Positions 1 to 7,759 of a stretch of DNA of 16,415 bases are shown piece after piece. Made by a program: the position numbers and the translations under genes. How positions within the stretch are numbered: position 1 is the first letter of the stretch; every line of letters starts with the position of its first letter. A model generated the notes under the pieces. It did not search any database. It had not been told where the DNA came from and saw only the letters and a list, made by a program, of their open reading frames with translations. Origin of the DNA: JADJEI01 sp035328465 (GTDB taxonomy: Bacteria; Bacteroidota; Ignavibacteria; Ignavibacteriales; Ignavibacteriaceae); assembly GCA_035328465.1 (NCBI GenBank), contig DAOLIQ010000074.1:1-16415 (forward strand). Reading direction: 5' to 3'.

Positions 1-30
1 ATCAATTAAAAATTCGGACTGAATAAATTC

Positions 31-55
31 AATCCCGCTTCGGCGGGATTTTTTA
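31..55 (+). terminator. Rho-independent terminator with UUCG loop
   Basis: An 8-bp perfect stem (AATCCCGC / GCGGGATT) closes a TTCG tetraloop and is followed directly by a T run. This is the classic layout of an intrinsic terminator read on the + strand. No + strand gene precedes it in the window, so it most likely ends a gene lying to the left. On the minus strand the stem is not followed by a clean T run, so termination of the minus-strand gene at 108-374 is less likely here. Confidence 0.85.
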
Positions 56-107
56 TTTACTTTGAGATTTCATGCCAAATCTTCAAGAAAAATCAATACA
101 ATAAAAA

Positions 108-374
108 CTATCTCTTAATTTTTTCGAGTTCTGTTTTTATCTTCACGGCGAGTTCTGTTTCGCTAATACCTGTAAGAGTCAGTTTACAATTTTTTACAAT
201 CACCAAAGGTGGGTCACCTTCCCCAGTCATATATTTGAAAAGATTGTATCCGAGCCTGTTGCGATCGTTTGCAACAGGAAGAAATTCGCTGAGGTTTTCA
301 GTGATGGAATAAACTTTTTTTTCTAATGAATTGTCCGGGAATTGTTTTGTATTTGGAGGAGGAAGTGTCGTCAT
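108..374 (-). CDS. Hypothetical protein, 88 aa
   Basis: I do not recognise this small protein. It starts at ATG 374 with a short Pro/Thr-rich N-terminus, has no signal peptide or membrane segment, and ends in a charged Lys/Glu-rich helix-like tail, so a soluble cytoplasmic protein is likely. No cysteines or metal motifs stand out apart from one Cys in the sequence VKNCKL. The Shine-Dalgarno sequence is weak (A-rich). In favour of a real gene is a promoter-like element 20 bases upstream, at 395-425, with the same shape and spacing as the one before the outer-membrane protein gene near 4.8 kb. It is divergent from the LPS gene that starts at 484 and stands alone. Confidence 0.6.
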   Translation of the reverse strand: MTTLPPPNTKQFPDNSLEKKVYSITENLSEFLPVANDRNRLGYNLFKYMTGEGDPPLVIVKNCKLTLTGISETELAVKIKTELEKIKR

Positions 375-394
375 AATTTTTCTTTTTTTTATTT

Positions 395-425
395 CAAACT
401 TAAAATAACCTCAAGTAATCTCCAA
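395..425 (-). promoter_or_regulatory. Promoter of TTG-N20-TAnnTTTG type for the 88-aa gene
   Basis: Read on the minus strand, TTGGAG (425-420) is followed after 17 bases by TAAGTTTG (402-395). This fits the Bacteroidetes-type pattern, a TTG element near -33 and TAnnTTTG near -7. The gene's ATG lies 20 bases further down. The spacing is identical to the element at 4793-4823, which strengthens both calls. Confidence 0.5.
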
Positions 426-433
426 TTAAACAA

Positions 434-463
434 TTGAATTAGCAGTATTCTTCCATAAATTTA
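434..463 (+). promoter_or_regulatory. Possible promoter for the LPS gene pair
   Basis: TTGAAT (434-439) is followed after 16 bases by TAAATTTA (456-463), one mismatch from TAnnTTTG. The TTG start codon of the GT9 gene lies 20 bases downstream. The region is very AT-rich, so chance matches are likely and this is a weak call. Confidence 0.3.
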
Positions 464-483
464 TAAATAAAAAATTAAAAACA

Positions 484-1479
484 TTGACTAACATAACTTT
501 AAATAAAATCCTTATAGTCAGGCTTAGCTCATTTGGGGATGTAATCCTGACTTCACCTTTGATTCGGGCATTAAAAAAAGTGAACAAGGCTGCTCAAATA
601 GATTTTATAGTGCGGGAACAGTACTACGATTTGCTGAAACTTAATCCGGGTATAAATCAAATATTCCTTTATGGAAATGACAAAAAGAAAAAGGCATCAC
701 TTAGAGAAAAAATAATCCAAAACAAATATGACCTTGTTATCGATCTTCAAAATAATTTGCGAAGCAGGCTGCTTTTAAGAGGAATGCAATTGAAAATATT
801 TAGATTTAAAAAACATTCAATCAGGAAATTCTTATTAGTTAAATTCAAAATAAATTTACTTAAAAACCTGCCTCCGATTCCAGAAAGATATATCCAAACA
901 GTTCCAGGCTTAGCTTCTGACAAGGAGGGTTTAGAATTTTACACCGACAAAATTCACAGTGATGTTATATTAAACAAAAACAATCTTATTGGACTTTGCC
1001 CTGGTTCGCGCCATTTCACTAAAATGTGGAAGAGGGAATATTTCATTTCACTTGGTAATCTTTTAAGTAAAATTGGATTTAATGTTGTCTTATTTGGCGG
1101 AAAAAATGATATGGAAATTTGTTCTGAAATTTCCGAAAAGATTTCCGGCTCAATAAACTTAAGTAATGATAACGATGTTCTTCAAACTGCTGCAGATATG
1201 AAAATGTGCAGAGCCATTGTTTGCAACGACTCTGGTTTGACACATCTCGCATCAGCTATTAAAATTCCCGTTGCGGTTATTTTTGGTCCAACAGCAAAGG
1301 AATTCGGGTTCACTCCATACAAAAACAAAAATGTAATTTTAGAAAACAATTCATTAAGTTGCAGACCTTGTACACATATTGGTAAAGATCGCTGTCCCAA
1401 AGGACATTTCAAATGTATGAGTGATATTTCGCCCGAACTTGTTTTCGAAAACATAACTAAGCTATTAACACATTTATGA
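484..1479 (+). CDS. Glycosyltransferase family 9, heptosyltransferase-like (LPS core)
   Basis: This 331-residue protein has the GT9 heptosyltransferase layout. The N-terminal Rossmann half begins with the motif RLSSFGDVILTSPLIRAL, in which D19 corresponds to the conserved Asp of the family. The C-terminal nucleotide-sugar half carries LCPGSR and the donor-binding stretch NDSGLTHLAS followed by PVAVIFGPT. A Cys-rich tail (CRPC...CP...KC) resembles the heptosyltransferase II (WaaF/RfaF) group. It would add heptose or a related sugar to the lipid A-Kdo core at the inner face of the cytoplasmic membrane. The start is a TTG at 484; no in-frame ATG lies near, and the next residues already belong to the conserved fold. 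It overlaps waaA by four bases (ATGA), so the two are co-translated. Exact sugar specificity cannot be read from sequence. Confidence 0.88.
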   Translation: MTNITLNKILIVRLSSFGDVILTSPLIRALKKVNKAAQIDFIVREQYYDLLKLNPGINQIFLYGNDKKKKASLREKIIQNKYDLVIDLQNNLRSRLLLRGMQLKIFRFKKHSIRKFLLVKFKINLLKNLPPIPERYIQTVPGLASDKEGLEFYTDKIHSDVILNKNNLIGLCPGSRHFTKMWKREYFISLGNLLSKIGFNVVLFGGKNDMEICSEISEKISGSINLSNDNDVLQTAADMKMCRAIVCNDSGLTHLASAIKIPVAVIFGPTAKEFGFTPYKNKNVILENNSLSCRPCTHIGKDRCPKGHFKCMSDISPELVFENITKLLTHL

Positions 1480-2753
1480 AAACCGTCTGGCAATTTTTAT
1501 ATAATTTTATAGTTATACCTCATCTTTATGCCGTGCTGCGTTTGATGGGGCTTTTTAACAGTAAAACCCAACGGGGGATAAACGGACGCAAAAGAGTTTT
1601 TGAAAATATAATCATTAGTGCCCTACGATTGGACAAATCAAGACCCGTAATCTGGTTTCATTCATCTTCACTGGGGGAATTTGAGCAGGCAAAACCTATT
1701 ATTCAAAAGTTGAAAAAGGAAAAGGAAGTTAATCTGATAGTCACTTTTTTTTCACCTTCAGGTTATGAAAATTCACTTAAATATCCGTATGCTGACATTG
1801 TCAGCTACATTCCGTTTGATACCACACATAATGCGAAAACATTTATACATATTGTAAAACCTGCAATCGCCATAATGATGAGATATGATATTTGGCCAAA
1901 TCATATCTGGACAATGATTAAGGAGGGTGTTCCAGTATTTATAGTCGATGCAACAATGCGTTCAGATTCAACAAGACTTTTACCAATAATAAAAAATTTC
2001 CATAAATATTTATTTAAAGATTTGGACAGGATATTAACTGTTGGCGAAGATGATTTGCAAAATTTTAAGAAATTTGGATGTACCGAAAAACAGCTTCGCG
2101 TTGTTGGAGATACACGCTTTGACCGTGTGTATCAGCAGAGTCTCGTTGCTAAAGAAAAAAGCCTGCTGAATGAAAATCTTTATAAGGGTAAAAAAGTTAT
2201 CGTTGCTGGAAGCACCTGGGAACAGGATGAAGAAATAATTTTACCGGTATTTCAGGCACTGGCAAAATATGAAAAGAATATTTTATTTATCATTGCCCCG
2301 CACGAACCTACTTTAATTCATCTTGAAAAAATCGAGAATGAATTTGCCGGAAAAGTTTCTTCAATCAGATTTTCGTATTTAAATAATTATAACAATGAGC
2401 AGATTATACTCGTTGATTCTATCGGGATTTTATTATCACTTTATTCGTATGCAGATGCTGCATTTGTTGGAGGAAGCTTTAAATATAATATTCATAACGT
2501 ACTCGAAGCCGCTGTTTATGGTATCCCTGTAATATTTGGTCCTAAAATAGAAAACTCGAAAGAAGCACGCGATCTAATTACTAATGGCGGGGGTATCTTA
2601 GTAAAGAACAAACAAGCGATGTATCGGAATCTTCGAACTTTGTTAAACGATGACAAATCCCGGGATCAAAAGGGAAAAGCAGCGTTTGATTATGTTAAAA
2701 GAAATGTGAGTGCAACTTCAAAAATTCTTGAGGAAATATATAAGTACATTTAA
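1476..2753 (+). CDS. waaA: 3-deoxy-D-manno-octulosonic acid transferase (Kdo transferase)
   Basis: WaaA/KdtA transfers Kdo from CMP-Kdo to lipid A precursor at the inner membrane, the first step of the LPS core. The 425-residue length is normal. Residues 1-27 form the hydrophobic membrane-anchoring N-terminus. HSSSLGEFEQ holds the likely catalytic glutamate E68, followed by the conserved YDIWPN. The C-terminal half carries AGSTWEQDE, PHEP, and the CMP-binding stretch FVGGSFKYNIHNVLEAA then IPVIFGP, the form seen in Bacteroidetes-like enzymes. The ATG overlaps the stop of the upstream GT9 gene (ATGA), indicating one operon for LPS core assembly. Its stop codon overlaps that of the convergent DinB-like gene. 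Whether it adds one or two Kdo residues cannot be told. Confidence 0.95.
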   Translation: MKTVWQFLYNFIVIPHLYAVLRLMGLFNSKTQRGINGRKRVFENIIISALRLDKSRPVIWFHSSSLGEFEQAKPIIQKLKKEKEVNLIVTFFSPSGYENSLKYPYADIVSYIPFDTTHNAKTFIHIVKPAIAIMMRYDIWPNHIWTMIKEGVPVFIVDATMRSDSTRLLPIIKNFHKYLFKDLDRILTVGEDDLQNFKKFGCTEKQLRVVGDTRFDRVYQQSLVAKEKSLLNENLYKGKKVIVAGSTWEQDEEIILPVFQALAKYEKNILFIIAPHEPTLIHLEKIENEFAGKVSSIRFSYLNNYNNEQIILVDSIGILLSLYSYADAAFVGGSFKYNIHNVLEAAVYGIPVIFGPKIENSKEARDLITNGGGILVKNKQAMYRNLRTLLNDDKSRDQKGKAAFDYVKRNVSATSKILEEIYKYI

Positions 2754-3256
2754 AGATATTTTTCCTTTAAAACATCAATATGATGTTTTTCATGACCAGC
2801 GATAATAAATAAAAGTGCGAGCACCGAAACTTCTTTCTCTGCCGCAATACCTTTCCGGCTTAATATCTCTTCATCAAAACTTTTAAATAGAAGCATGTTC
2901 GTTTCACGAATCAATCTAAACTCATAATTTAAATCAAACAATTCACGTTCATTAAACCTGCCCTCTCTCACATAATCATCTTGCTCCATGCTTGGCAGCG
3001 GTTTTTTTTCATTGCGTGCAATACAGAGCGCACGATATGCCATTATTCTTTCAACATCCATCAAGTGACCGATAACTTGTTTAACTGTCCACTTACCTTC
3101 GGCGTAAGCATAATTTCCTTTCCACTCGGGAAATGAGTTTAGTATCTGTTGTGTTTTAATAGATTGTTCATTCAAGAGATGAAGAATATTTTCACCCTCA
3201 ATAAGGTCAATATAGCGCGAATAATATGGTGCATAATCATTAGCCGAAGGACGCAT
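2750..3256 (-). CDS. DinB-like metal-binding four-helix protein (DinB_2 type)
   Basis: The 168-residue protein matches the DinB/YfiT-like four-helix-bundle superfamily. It has the GKWTVKQVIGHLMDVER helix with H64 and, near the C-terminus, GHEKHHIDVL with H155 and H159. These three histidines are the usual metal triad of the family. Members include thiol-dependent S-transferases and many proteins of unknown reaction, so the substrate cannot be assigned; it should not be confused with DNA polymerase IV. A clear Shine-Dalgarno sequence (AAGGAG) seven bases before ATG 3256 fixes the start. It is preceded by an 88-base gap after the SugE gene and is convergent with waaA, with overlapping stop codons. 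Confidence 0.85.
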   Translation of the reverse strand: MRPSANDYAPYYSRYIDLIEGENILHLLNEQSIKTQQILNSFPEWKGNYAYAEGKWTVKQVIGHLMDVERIMAYRALCIARNEKKPLPSMEQDDYVREGRFNERELFDLNYEFRLIRETNMLLFKSFDEEILSRKGIAAEKEVSVLALLFIIAGHEKHHIDVLKEKYL

Positions 3257-3344
3257 AGCACAACTCCTTTTATTGCATTGGCAAATTTGATTTTCTGTAC
3301 AACAATAAAATAATAAATCTAATTTGTATTACCAGTGTGATTTC

Positions 3345-3710
3345 TTATTTATCTGAAAAAATTTTTAATCCGATTATTCCTGCGATGATAAGAAAAATAA
3401 AAAATATTCTCATTGTTTCTTTTGATTCTCCGAATAAGATGATTCCAAGTATTGCTGTTCCGGCTGCGCCAATCCCTGTCCAGACAGCATAGGCTGTACC
3501 CACAGGCAAAACTTTTATGCAGATCGCAAGTAGTCCCATACTTATTATCATACAGACAATTGTAAAGATACTTGGAGTAAGTTTTGTAAATCCTTCGGAG
3601 TATTTTAAACCAATAGCCCATGCGACCTCAAAACAGCCTGCAATAAAAAGCAACACCCATGCGTAAAATGGAGTGAGATGTCGAAATAAAGAAGTAATTG
3701 CTCTGGTCAA
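3345..3710 (-). CDS. sugE: Small multidrug resistance transporter, SugE/Gdx (guanidinium exporter) type
   Basis: A four-helix SMR membrane protein. The sequence FEVAWAIGLKYSEGFTKLTPS in helix 1 and GTAYAVWTGIG in helix 3 are hallmarks of the SugE/Gdx subgroup, known to export guanidinium with proton antiport, rather than of EmrE. E28 is the conserved proton/substrate-binding glutamate, equal to E13 in standard-length members. The protein is 121 residues, about 15 longer than usual at the N-terminus. The only usable start upstream of helix 1 is a TTG at 3710, three bases after the stop of the small secreted protein gene, which implies translational coupling. The position where family members normally begin is a TAC codon here. 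I see no guanidine riboswitch upstream. Family certain; substrate inferred from the subgroup. Confidence 0.88.
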   Translation of the reverse strand: MTRAITSLFRHLTPFYAWVLLFIAGCFEVAWAIGLKYSEGFTKLTPSIFTIVCMIISMGLLAICIKVLPVGTAYAVWTGIGAAGTAILGIILFGESKETMRIFFIFLIIAGIIGLKIFSDK

Positions 3711-3713
3711 AGT

Positions 3714-4028
3714 TTATTCTTGAAAATCAATTTTAGTAATTCTTAATGGTGTTCCCGGCAGTCTTTGATTCGCAGGGATCTCTCCAATTGTTCCGCTGAA
3801 AGTAATTCTGCAGCCATCAATTTTGAACTGATCGGGAATTGAATCCGGAAGAAATCTGATATCAGTCAATGAATCAGGAATTATTATAAATAAAGCCGGC
3901 TCTTGTATTAATAATTTAATTGTGCCGCTTTGATTCATAATGTTTTTCATATCTTGAGAATTAATTTCACTAATGAAAGCCAGTAATAAGAGAACTATCA
4001 TAGAAACGAATTTAGAAATGTTGTTCAT
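3714..4028 (-). CDS. Small secreted/periplasmic protein of unknown function, 104 aa
   Basis: It begins with a typical signal peptide: MNNISKF, a hydrophobic core of about residues 8-18, then a polar stretch with likely cleavage near residue 25. There is no lipobox cysteine. The mature part of about 80 residues is rich in beta-type sequence and contains a DQFKIDG...VTFSG-like stretch and GTPLRITKI near the end. That pattern resembles small OB-fold-like secreted proteins with the layout 'LPEEFKKDGLRVRF...GTPIEI'; this is recognition from memory and weak. It sits three bases before the TTG start of sugE, so the two are probably one transcription unit. A TATAAT at 4070-4065 on the minus strand could be its -10 element, but no good -35 fits. 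Function unknown. Confidence 0.7.
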   Translation of the reverse strand: MNNISKFVSMIVLLLLAFISEINSQDMKNIMNQSGTIKLLIQEPALFIIIPDSLTDIRFLPDSIPDQFKIDGCRITFSGTIGEIPANQRLPGTPLRITKIDFQE

Positions 4029-4147
4029 CTATAAAATAATTATTAAAGTTAGAGAACTAATTTTATTATAGTTTGAATGTAGTGTTGAAAGTTAAAAATA
4101 AAATATAAATCAATAATATGTTTAAGTATGAGATATTTTAGCACTAA

Positions 4148-4771
4148 CTAAAACGATGGAACTCTATATTCGATTCCCGCTGAGATTGGAAACAAGTTAT
4201 TATTCCGATTCAATAAATCCAGATAGCCTGCCATAATATTCAGCCCAAGTCCTTCAATCAAATTCAGCGAGAACCCAACAGAAATATTAAACATTAATCC
4301 GGAAATAGTTTTTCCGGTATCTTCATCTCTCGACTGATAAATAAAAACATTCTGCATATCATAAACGTCCATCCAAACCGAACCAATATTGAGCGAATAT
4401 CCACCAAATGCTATTGCAAATGATGGTGAGATAAATGCTTCTCCTGGTTTAAGACTCATTCCGAGAGTAAGAGTAATCATTTTTGTTTTTTCTCCAGCGT
4501 AAATTGTACGTGCTTCAGGAAACATCACTCGATCCAAACCTTTTCCGGAATAATGATACTCGGAATAACCGAAAGATAAATTAGTTGATATATTAGCTGT
4601 TAGTGAATACTTTGCACCTATTTCACCCCCCACTCCATCATTCCAATAAGACAATTCGTTAGATACATGTGCTAAAGTTTTAACACCTTTCAGTTCTATA
4701 CTGAAATTATTCTGAGCACAAATAAAGGGGCTTACAAATAAAAACAATAGAACAGGGATGATAGATTTCAT
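4148..4771 (-). CDS. Predicted outer-membrane beta-barrel protein, 207 aa
   Basis: The N-terminus is a clear signal peptide with cleavage predicted after ICA at residue 19 (ICA-Q). The mature protein shows repeated alternating hydrophobic/polar segments separated by short turns, for example YSLTANISTNLSFGYSEY, ITLTLGMSL and GLNIMAGYLDLL. The C-terminus EYRVPSF ends in an aromatic residue, as outer-membrane barrels often do. About eight strands would fit the length, as in small OmpW/OmpA-type barrels. No specific family is recognised. The start is fixed by a Shine-Dalgarno sequence (AAGGAG, six bases before ATG 4771), and a strong promoter lies just upstream. It appears to be monocistronic. 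Confidence 0.72.
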   Translation of the reverse strand: MKSIIPVLLFLFVSPFICAQNNFSIELKGVKTLAHVSNELSYWNDGVGGEIGAKYSLTANISTNLSFGYSEYHYSGKGLDRVMFPEARTIYAGEKTKMITLTLGMSLKPGEAFISPSFAIAFGGYSLNIGSVWMDVYDMQNVFIYQSRDEDTGKTISGLMFNISVGFSLNLIEGLGLNIMAGYLDLLNRNNNLFPISAGIEYRVPSF

Positions 4772-4792
4772 ATAAACTCCTTAAATATTAAT

Positions 4793-4823
4793 CAAACGTA
4801 AACAATAGAAATCAAATTGTCAA
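4793..4823 (-). promoter_or_regulatory. Promoter for the outer-membrane protein gene
   Basis: On the minus strand a perfect TTGACA (4823-4818) is followed after 17 bases by TACGTTTG (4800-4793), a full match to the Bacteroidetes-type -7 element TAnnTTTG. Transcription would start around 4787, leaving a leader of about 15 bases with an AAGGAG ribosome-binding site. It lies between uvrA and the barrel protein gene, so the latter is transcribed on its own. Confidence 0.65.
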
Positions 4824-4833
4824 GCAATTGTAT

Positions 4834-7617
4834 TTAGATGTTTAAAATAGGCTTCAAATATTTACCCGTCCAGGATTTTTCATTCATTGCTATTTCCTCA
4901 GGCGTTCCGGTTGCAACAACCTCCCCGCCGTTTTCCCCAGCCTCGGGCCCGAGGTCAATTATATAGTCAGCACATTTTATTACATCAAGGTTATGTTCTA
5001 TTATCACAACAGAATTGCCGCGTTCAATTAATAAATTAAAACAGTTAAGTAATTTTGAAATGTCATCAAAGTGAAGTCCCGTGGTCGGCTCGTCAAAAAT
5101 AAAAAGAATGTGTCTGAGATCTTTTTGAGCCGCAAGGTAGGATGCGAGCTTGATTCGCTGTGCTTCTCCACCCGATACAGTATTGGATGGCTGCCCGAGT
5201 TTGATATATCCTAACCCAACATCGGCGAGTACTTGAAGATACTTTGTCACTTTTACGTCACCATCAAAATAAATTAGTGCTTCATCAACCGTCATTTCTA
5301 AAACATCAACCAGATTTTTACCGCGATAAGTGATTTCACGAATTTCCTTCTTGAACCGAGTTCCTCCGCAGTCATCACATTGAAGATAGAGATCAGCAAG
5401 GAACTGCATTTCTACTTTAATGAACCCATCTCCTTCGCAGGTTTCACATCTTCCGCCAGGGACATTGAATGAAAAATATCCAGGTTTGTAACCACGAGAT
5501 TTTGATTGATGTGTTGATGCAAAAATTTCCCGGATATGCTCAAATGCCTTTACATAGCTGATAGGATTTGAACGTGGCGATTTTCCGATAGGCGATTGAT
5601 CTACAATTACAAGTTCATCAATATACTGCCCGCCTTTGATTTCCTCGCACTTTCCAACATTGGATGGAGCGTAACCACGCATCTTAGCGAGACCAGCATA
5701 TAATACGTCATGAATCAGAGTACTTTTGCCCGAGCCACTCACACCAGTTACTACTACAAATTTATTTAGAGGGATTTCAACATTAATATTTTTTAAATTG
5801 TTTTCGGAGGCACCGATAATTTTAATATCTTTTTTCTCATTTGTTCTTCTTGAAGATGGAACAGGAATTACTATTTTCTCCGATAAATATTTACCGGTTA
5901 GAGATTTTTCGTTTTTTATTATTTCATCAAAAGTTCCCATAACAATTATTTCGCCGCCGTTTACACCCGCCTTTGGTCCCATATCAACAATCAGATCGGC
6001 ATGCTTCATCATATCGGGATCGTGTTCTACCACAAGCACTGTGTTGCCTAAATCTCTCAATCTTTTCAAAATATTAATAAGCCGTAAGTTATCACGCGGG
6101 TGAAGTCCGATACTTGGTTCATCAAGAACATAAAGCGCTCCGACTAATGATGAACCGAGTGAGGTGGCGAGATTTATTCTCTGCGTTTCTCCTCCGGAAA
6201 GTGTACTGCTTAATCTATCTAATGTTAAATAACCAATTCCAACATTACTTAAAAATGTTAAACGTTTAATTATCTCCTGGAGTAATCTATCACCAACAAC
6301 TTGATCATAGTCATTCAGTTTAAGCTGAGTAAAAAATAATAGCGCATGATCAACAGGGATTTTAACAATGTCATGAATTGATTTACCATCTATTTTCACC
6401 TGTAAAGCTTCTCTTCTTAACCGCGAGCCTTTGCAAGCTGAGCAAGTTGTGTAGCCGCGATATCTGCTAAGCAGCACGCGAATGTGCATCTTATAAGTTT
6501 TAGTTTCAAGTTTTTCAAAAAATTTATCAATGCCGATGTAAGTTCCAAAACCATTTCGAATGGCGCTTACTTGCTCCTCGGTTAATTCTTTAAAAGGGAC
6601 ACGCAAGGGTATTTTGTATTGTTTTGCATTTTGAACCAGGTCGCGAAGGTAGGTGCTATACTTGGGTGATTTGAATGGTGCGATGGCTCCATCAATTATA
6701 CTTAGATTTGGATTAGGCACGACAAGATTCATATCGATGCCGATTGTCTTGCTGAACCCCTGACAAACGGGGCAAGCACCAAACGGATTATTGAATGAAA
6801 AAAATCTCGGCTCCGGTTCTTCGTATCTGATTCCACAGCACTCGTAATATTTATTAAAATCTTTTTGTTCGCCGGTCTCGGCATTTATTAATACAATCCG
6901 ATTTTCACCTTCCTTAAAAGTAACTTCAATTGAGTCTGCAAGCTGCTCTCTTACTTTTCCTTTAACGACTTTAAATCTTTCAACAACAACTTTAACATCA
7001 GTTTTTTTCTTAGGAGAGATTTTCTTTTCATTCAAATCAATTAAAGAGTTATTATAGTAAACACGAAAGAATCCTCGCTTTTTTAGTAAATCAATTTCTT
7101 CTTTAACTTTATGATGCTCGTGTTCATGAAGAGGGAAGGCTAAATAAAACTTACTGCCGTTAGTTTGTTCTTCTAGCCATTCAGAAACGGTGGAGGTTGT
7201 ATCACGCTTAACAACCTTGCCGCATTGAAAGCAAATAGTTTTACCAATGCGTGCAAAAAGCAGGCGGAGGTAATCATAAATTTCAGTAGTTGTTCCAACA
7301 GTTGAGCGGGGATTTCGTGAGCCGGTTTTTTGCTCGATGGCCACAGCGGGACTTATTCCTTGTATCAGGTCAACATCAGGTTTGTTCATTCGCTCGAGGA
7401 ACTGCCTGGCGTAGGCAGAAAGACTTTCTACATACCGACGCTGTCCTTCGGCATAAATTGTATCAAACACAAGTGAAGATTTGCCGCTGCCGCTTACTCC
7501 AGTAAATACGATCAGTTTGTTTCTTGGAATATCGAGATCAATATTTTTAAGATTATGCTGCCGTGCGCCCTTAACTATTATTCTTCGCTCTTTGGATGGA
7601 ATTGGTTTCTCTGTCAT
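4834..7617 (-). CDS. uvrA: Excinuclease ABC subunit A
   Basis: UvrA is the damage-recognition ATPase of nucleotide excision repair; it loads UvrB on damaged DNA. Numbered from ATG 7617 (927 aa, normal length), the order is: Walker A GVSGSGKS with K46; an isolated CxxC at C129/C132 and the UvrB-binding insertion that follows; a first zinc finger around 258-285; ABC signature LSGGETQR with Walker B VLDEPSIGLH; second Walker A with K631; second zinc finger C724, C727, C747, C750; and second signature VSGGEAQR with Walker B FIFDEPTTGLH. The UvrB-binding domain argues against the UvrA2 paralogue. The first zinc finger is degenerate: Y258 occupies the first Cys position. A TTG at 7644 would add nine residues, but the ATG is preferred. 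No Shine-Dalgarno sequence is visible for either. Confidence 0.97.
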   Translation of the reverse strand: MTEKPIPSKERRIIVKGARQHNLKNIDLDIPRNKLIVFTGVSGSGKSSLVFDTIYAEGQRRYVESLSAYARQFLERMNKPDVDLIQGISPAVAIEQKTGSRNPRSTVGTTTEIYDYLRLLFARIGKTICFQCGKVVKRDTTSTVSEWLEEQTNGSKFYLAFPLHEHEHHKVKEEIDLLKKRGFFRVYYNNSLIDLNEKKISPKKKTDVKVVVERFKVVKGKVREQLADSIEVTFKEGENRIVLINAETGEQKDFNKYYECCGIRYEEPEPRFFSFNNPFGACPVCQGFSKTIGIDMNLVVPNPNLSIIDGAIAPFKSPKYSTYLRDLVQNAKQYKIPLRVPFKELTEEQVSAIRNGFGTYIGIDKFFEKLETKTYKMHIRVLLSRYRGYTTCSACKGSRLRREALQVKIDGKSIHDIVKIPVDHALLFFTQLKLNDYDQVVGDRLLQEIIKRLTFLSNVGIGYLTLDRLSSTLSGGETQRINLATSLGSSLVGALYVLDEPSIGLHPRDNLRLINILKRLRDLGNTVLVVEHDPDMMKHADLIVDMGPKAGVNGGEIIVMGTFDEIIKNEKSLTGKYLSEKIVIPVPSSRRTNEKKDIKIIGASENNLKNINVEIPLNKFVVVTGVSGSGKSTLIHDVLYAGLAKMRGYAPSNVGKCEEIKGGQYIDELVIVDQSPIGKSPRSNPISYVKAFEHIREIFASTHQSKSRGYKPGYFSFNVPGGRCETCEGDGFIKVEMQFLADLYLQCDDCGGTRFKKEIREITYRGKNLVDVLEMTVDEALIYFDGDVKVTKYLQVLADVGLGYIKLGQPSNTVSGGEAQRIKLASYLAAQKDLRHILFIFDEPTTGLHFDDISKLLNCFNLLIERGNSVVIIEHNLDVIKCADYIIDLGPEAGENGGEVVATGTPEEIAMNEKSWTGKYLKPILNI

Positions 7618-7759
7618 TTCAATTAAATAAATTTGAACAGTCAATGTAATAAATTGATTTGAAATAATTGGAAAGAAAATGTAAATCTACCTCCGGGGTT
7701 TTCTACGAATGAATACCGTCCACAATAAAACTTAAATGTTTAGTGAGTAAATATTATTT

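Noticed and set aside
1182..1493. Antisense open frame under the GT9 gene
   Set aside because: It is a shadow of the conserved C-terminal domain, with no ribosome-binding site or recognisable protein.
2750..3256. DNA polymerase IV because of the DinB name
   Set aside because: The His-triad four-helix fold is unrelated to Y-family polymerases.
3349..3621. Second open frame on the same strand inside sugE
   Set aside because: It is an out-of-frame reading of a clear SMR transporter; its product has no family features.
4029..4147. Possible guanidine riboswitch upstream of the secreted protein-sugE unit
   Set aside because: The region is very AT-rich, with no stable paired helices and no ACGG loops or ykkC-like conserved blocks.
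7290..7505. Antisense open frame within uvrA
   Set aside because: It lies opposite the conserved Walker A region and follows from uvrA codon usage.
4834..7644. UvrA2-type paralogue involved in antibiotic self-resistance
   Set aside because: The UvrB-binding insertion is present and the length is normal, so a canonical UvrA is the better call.
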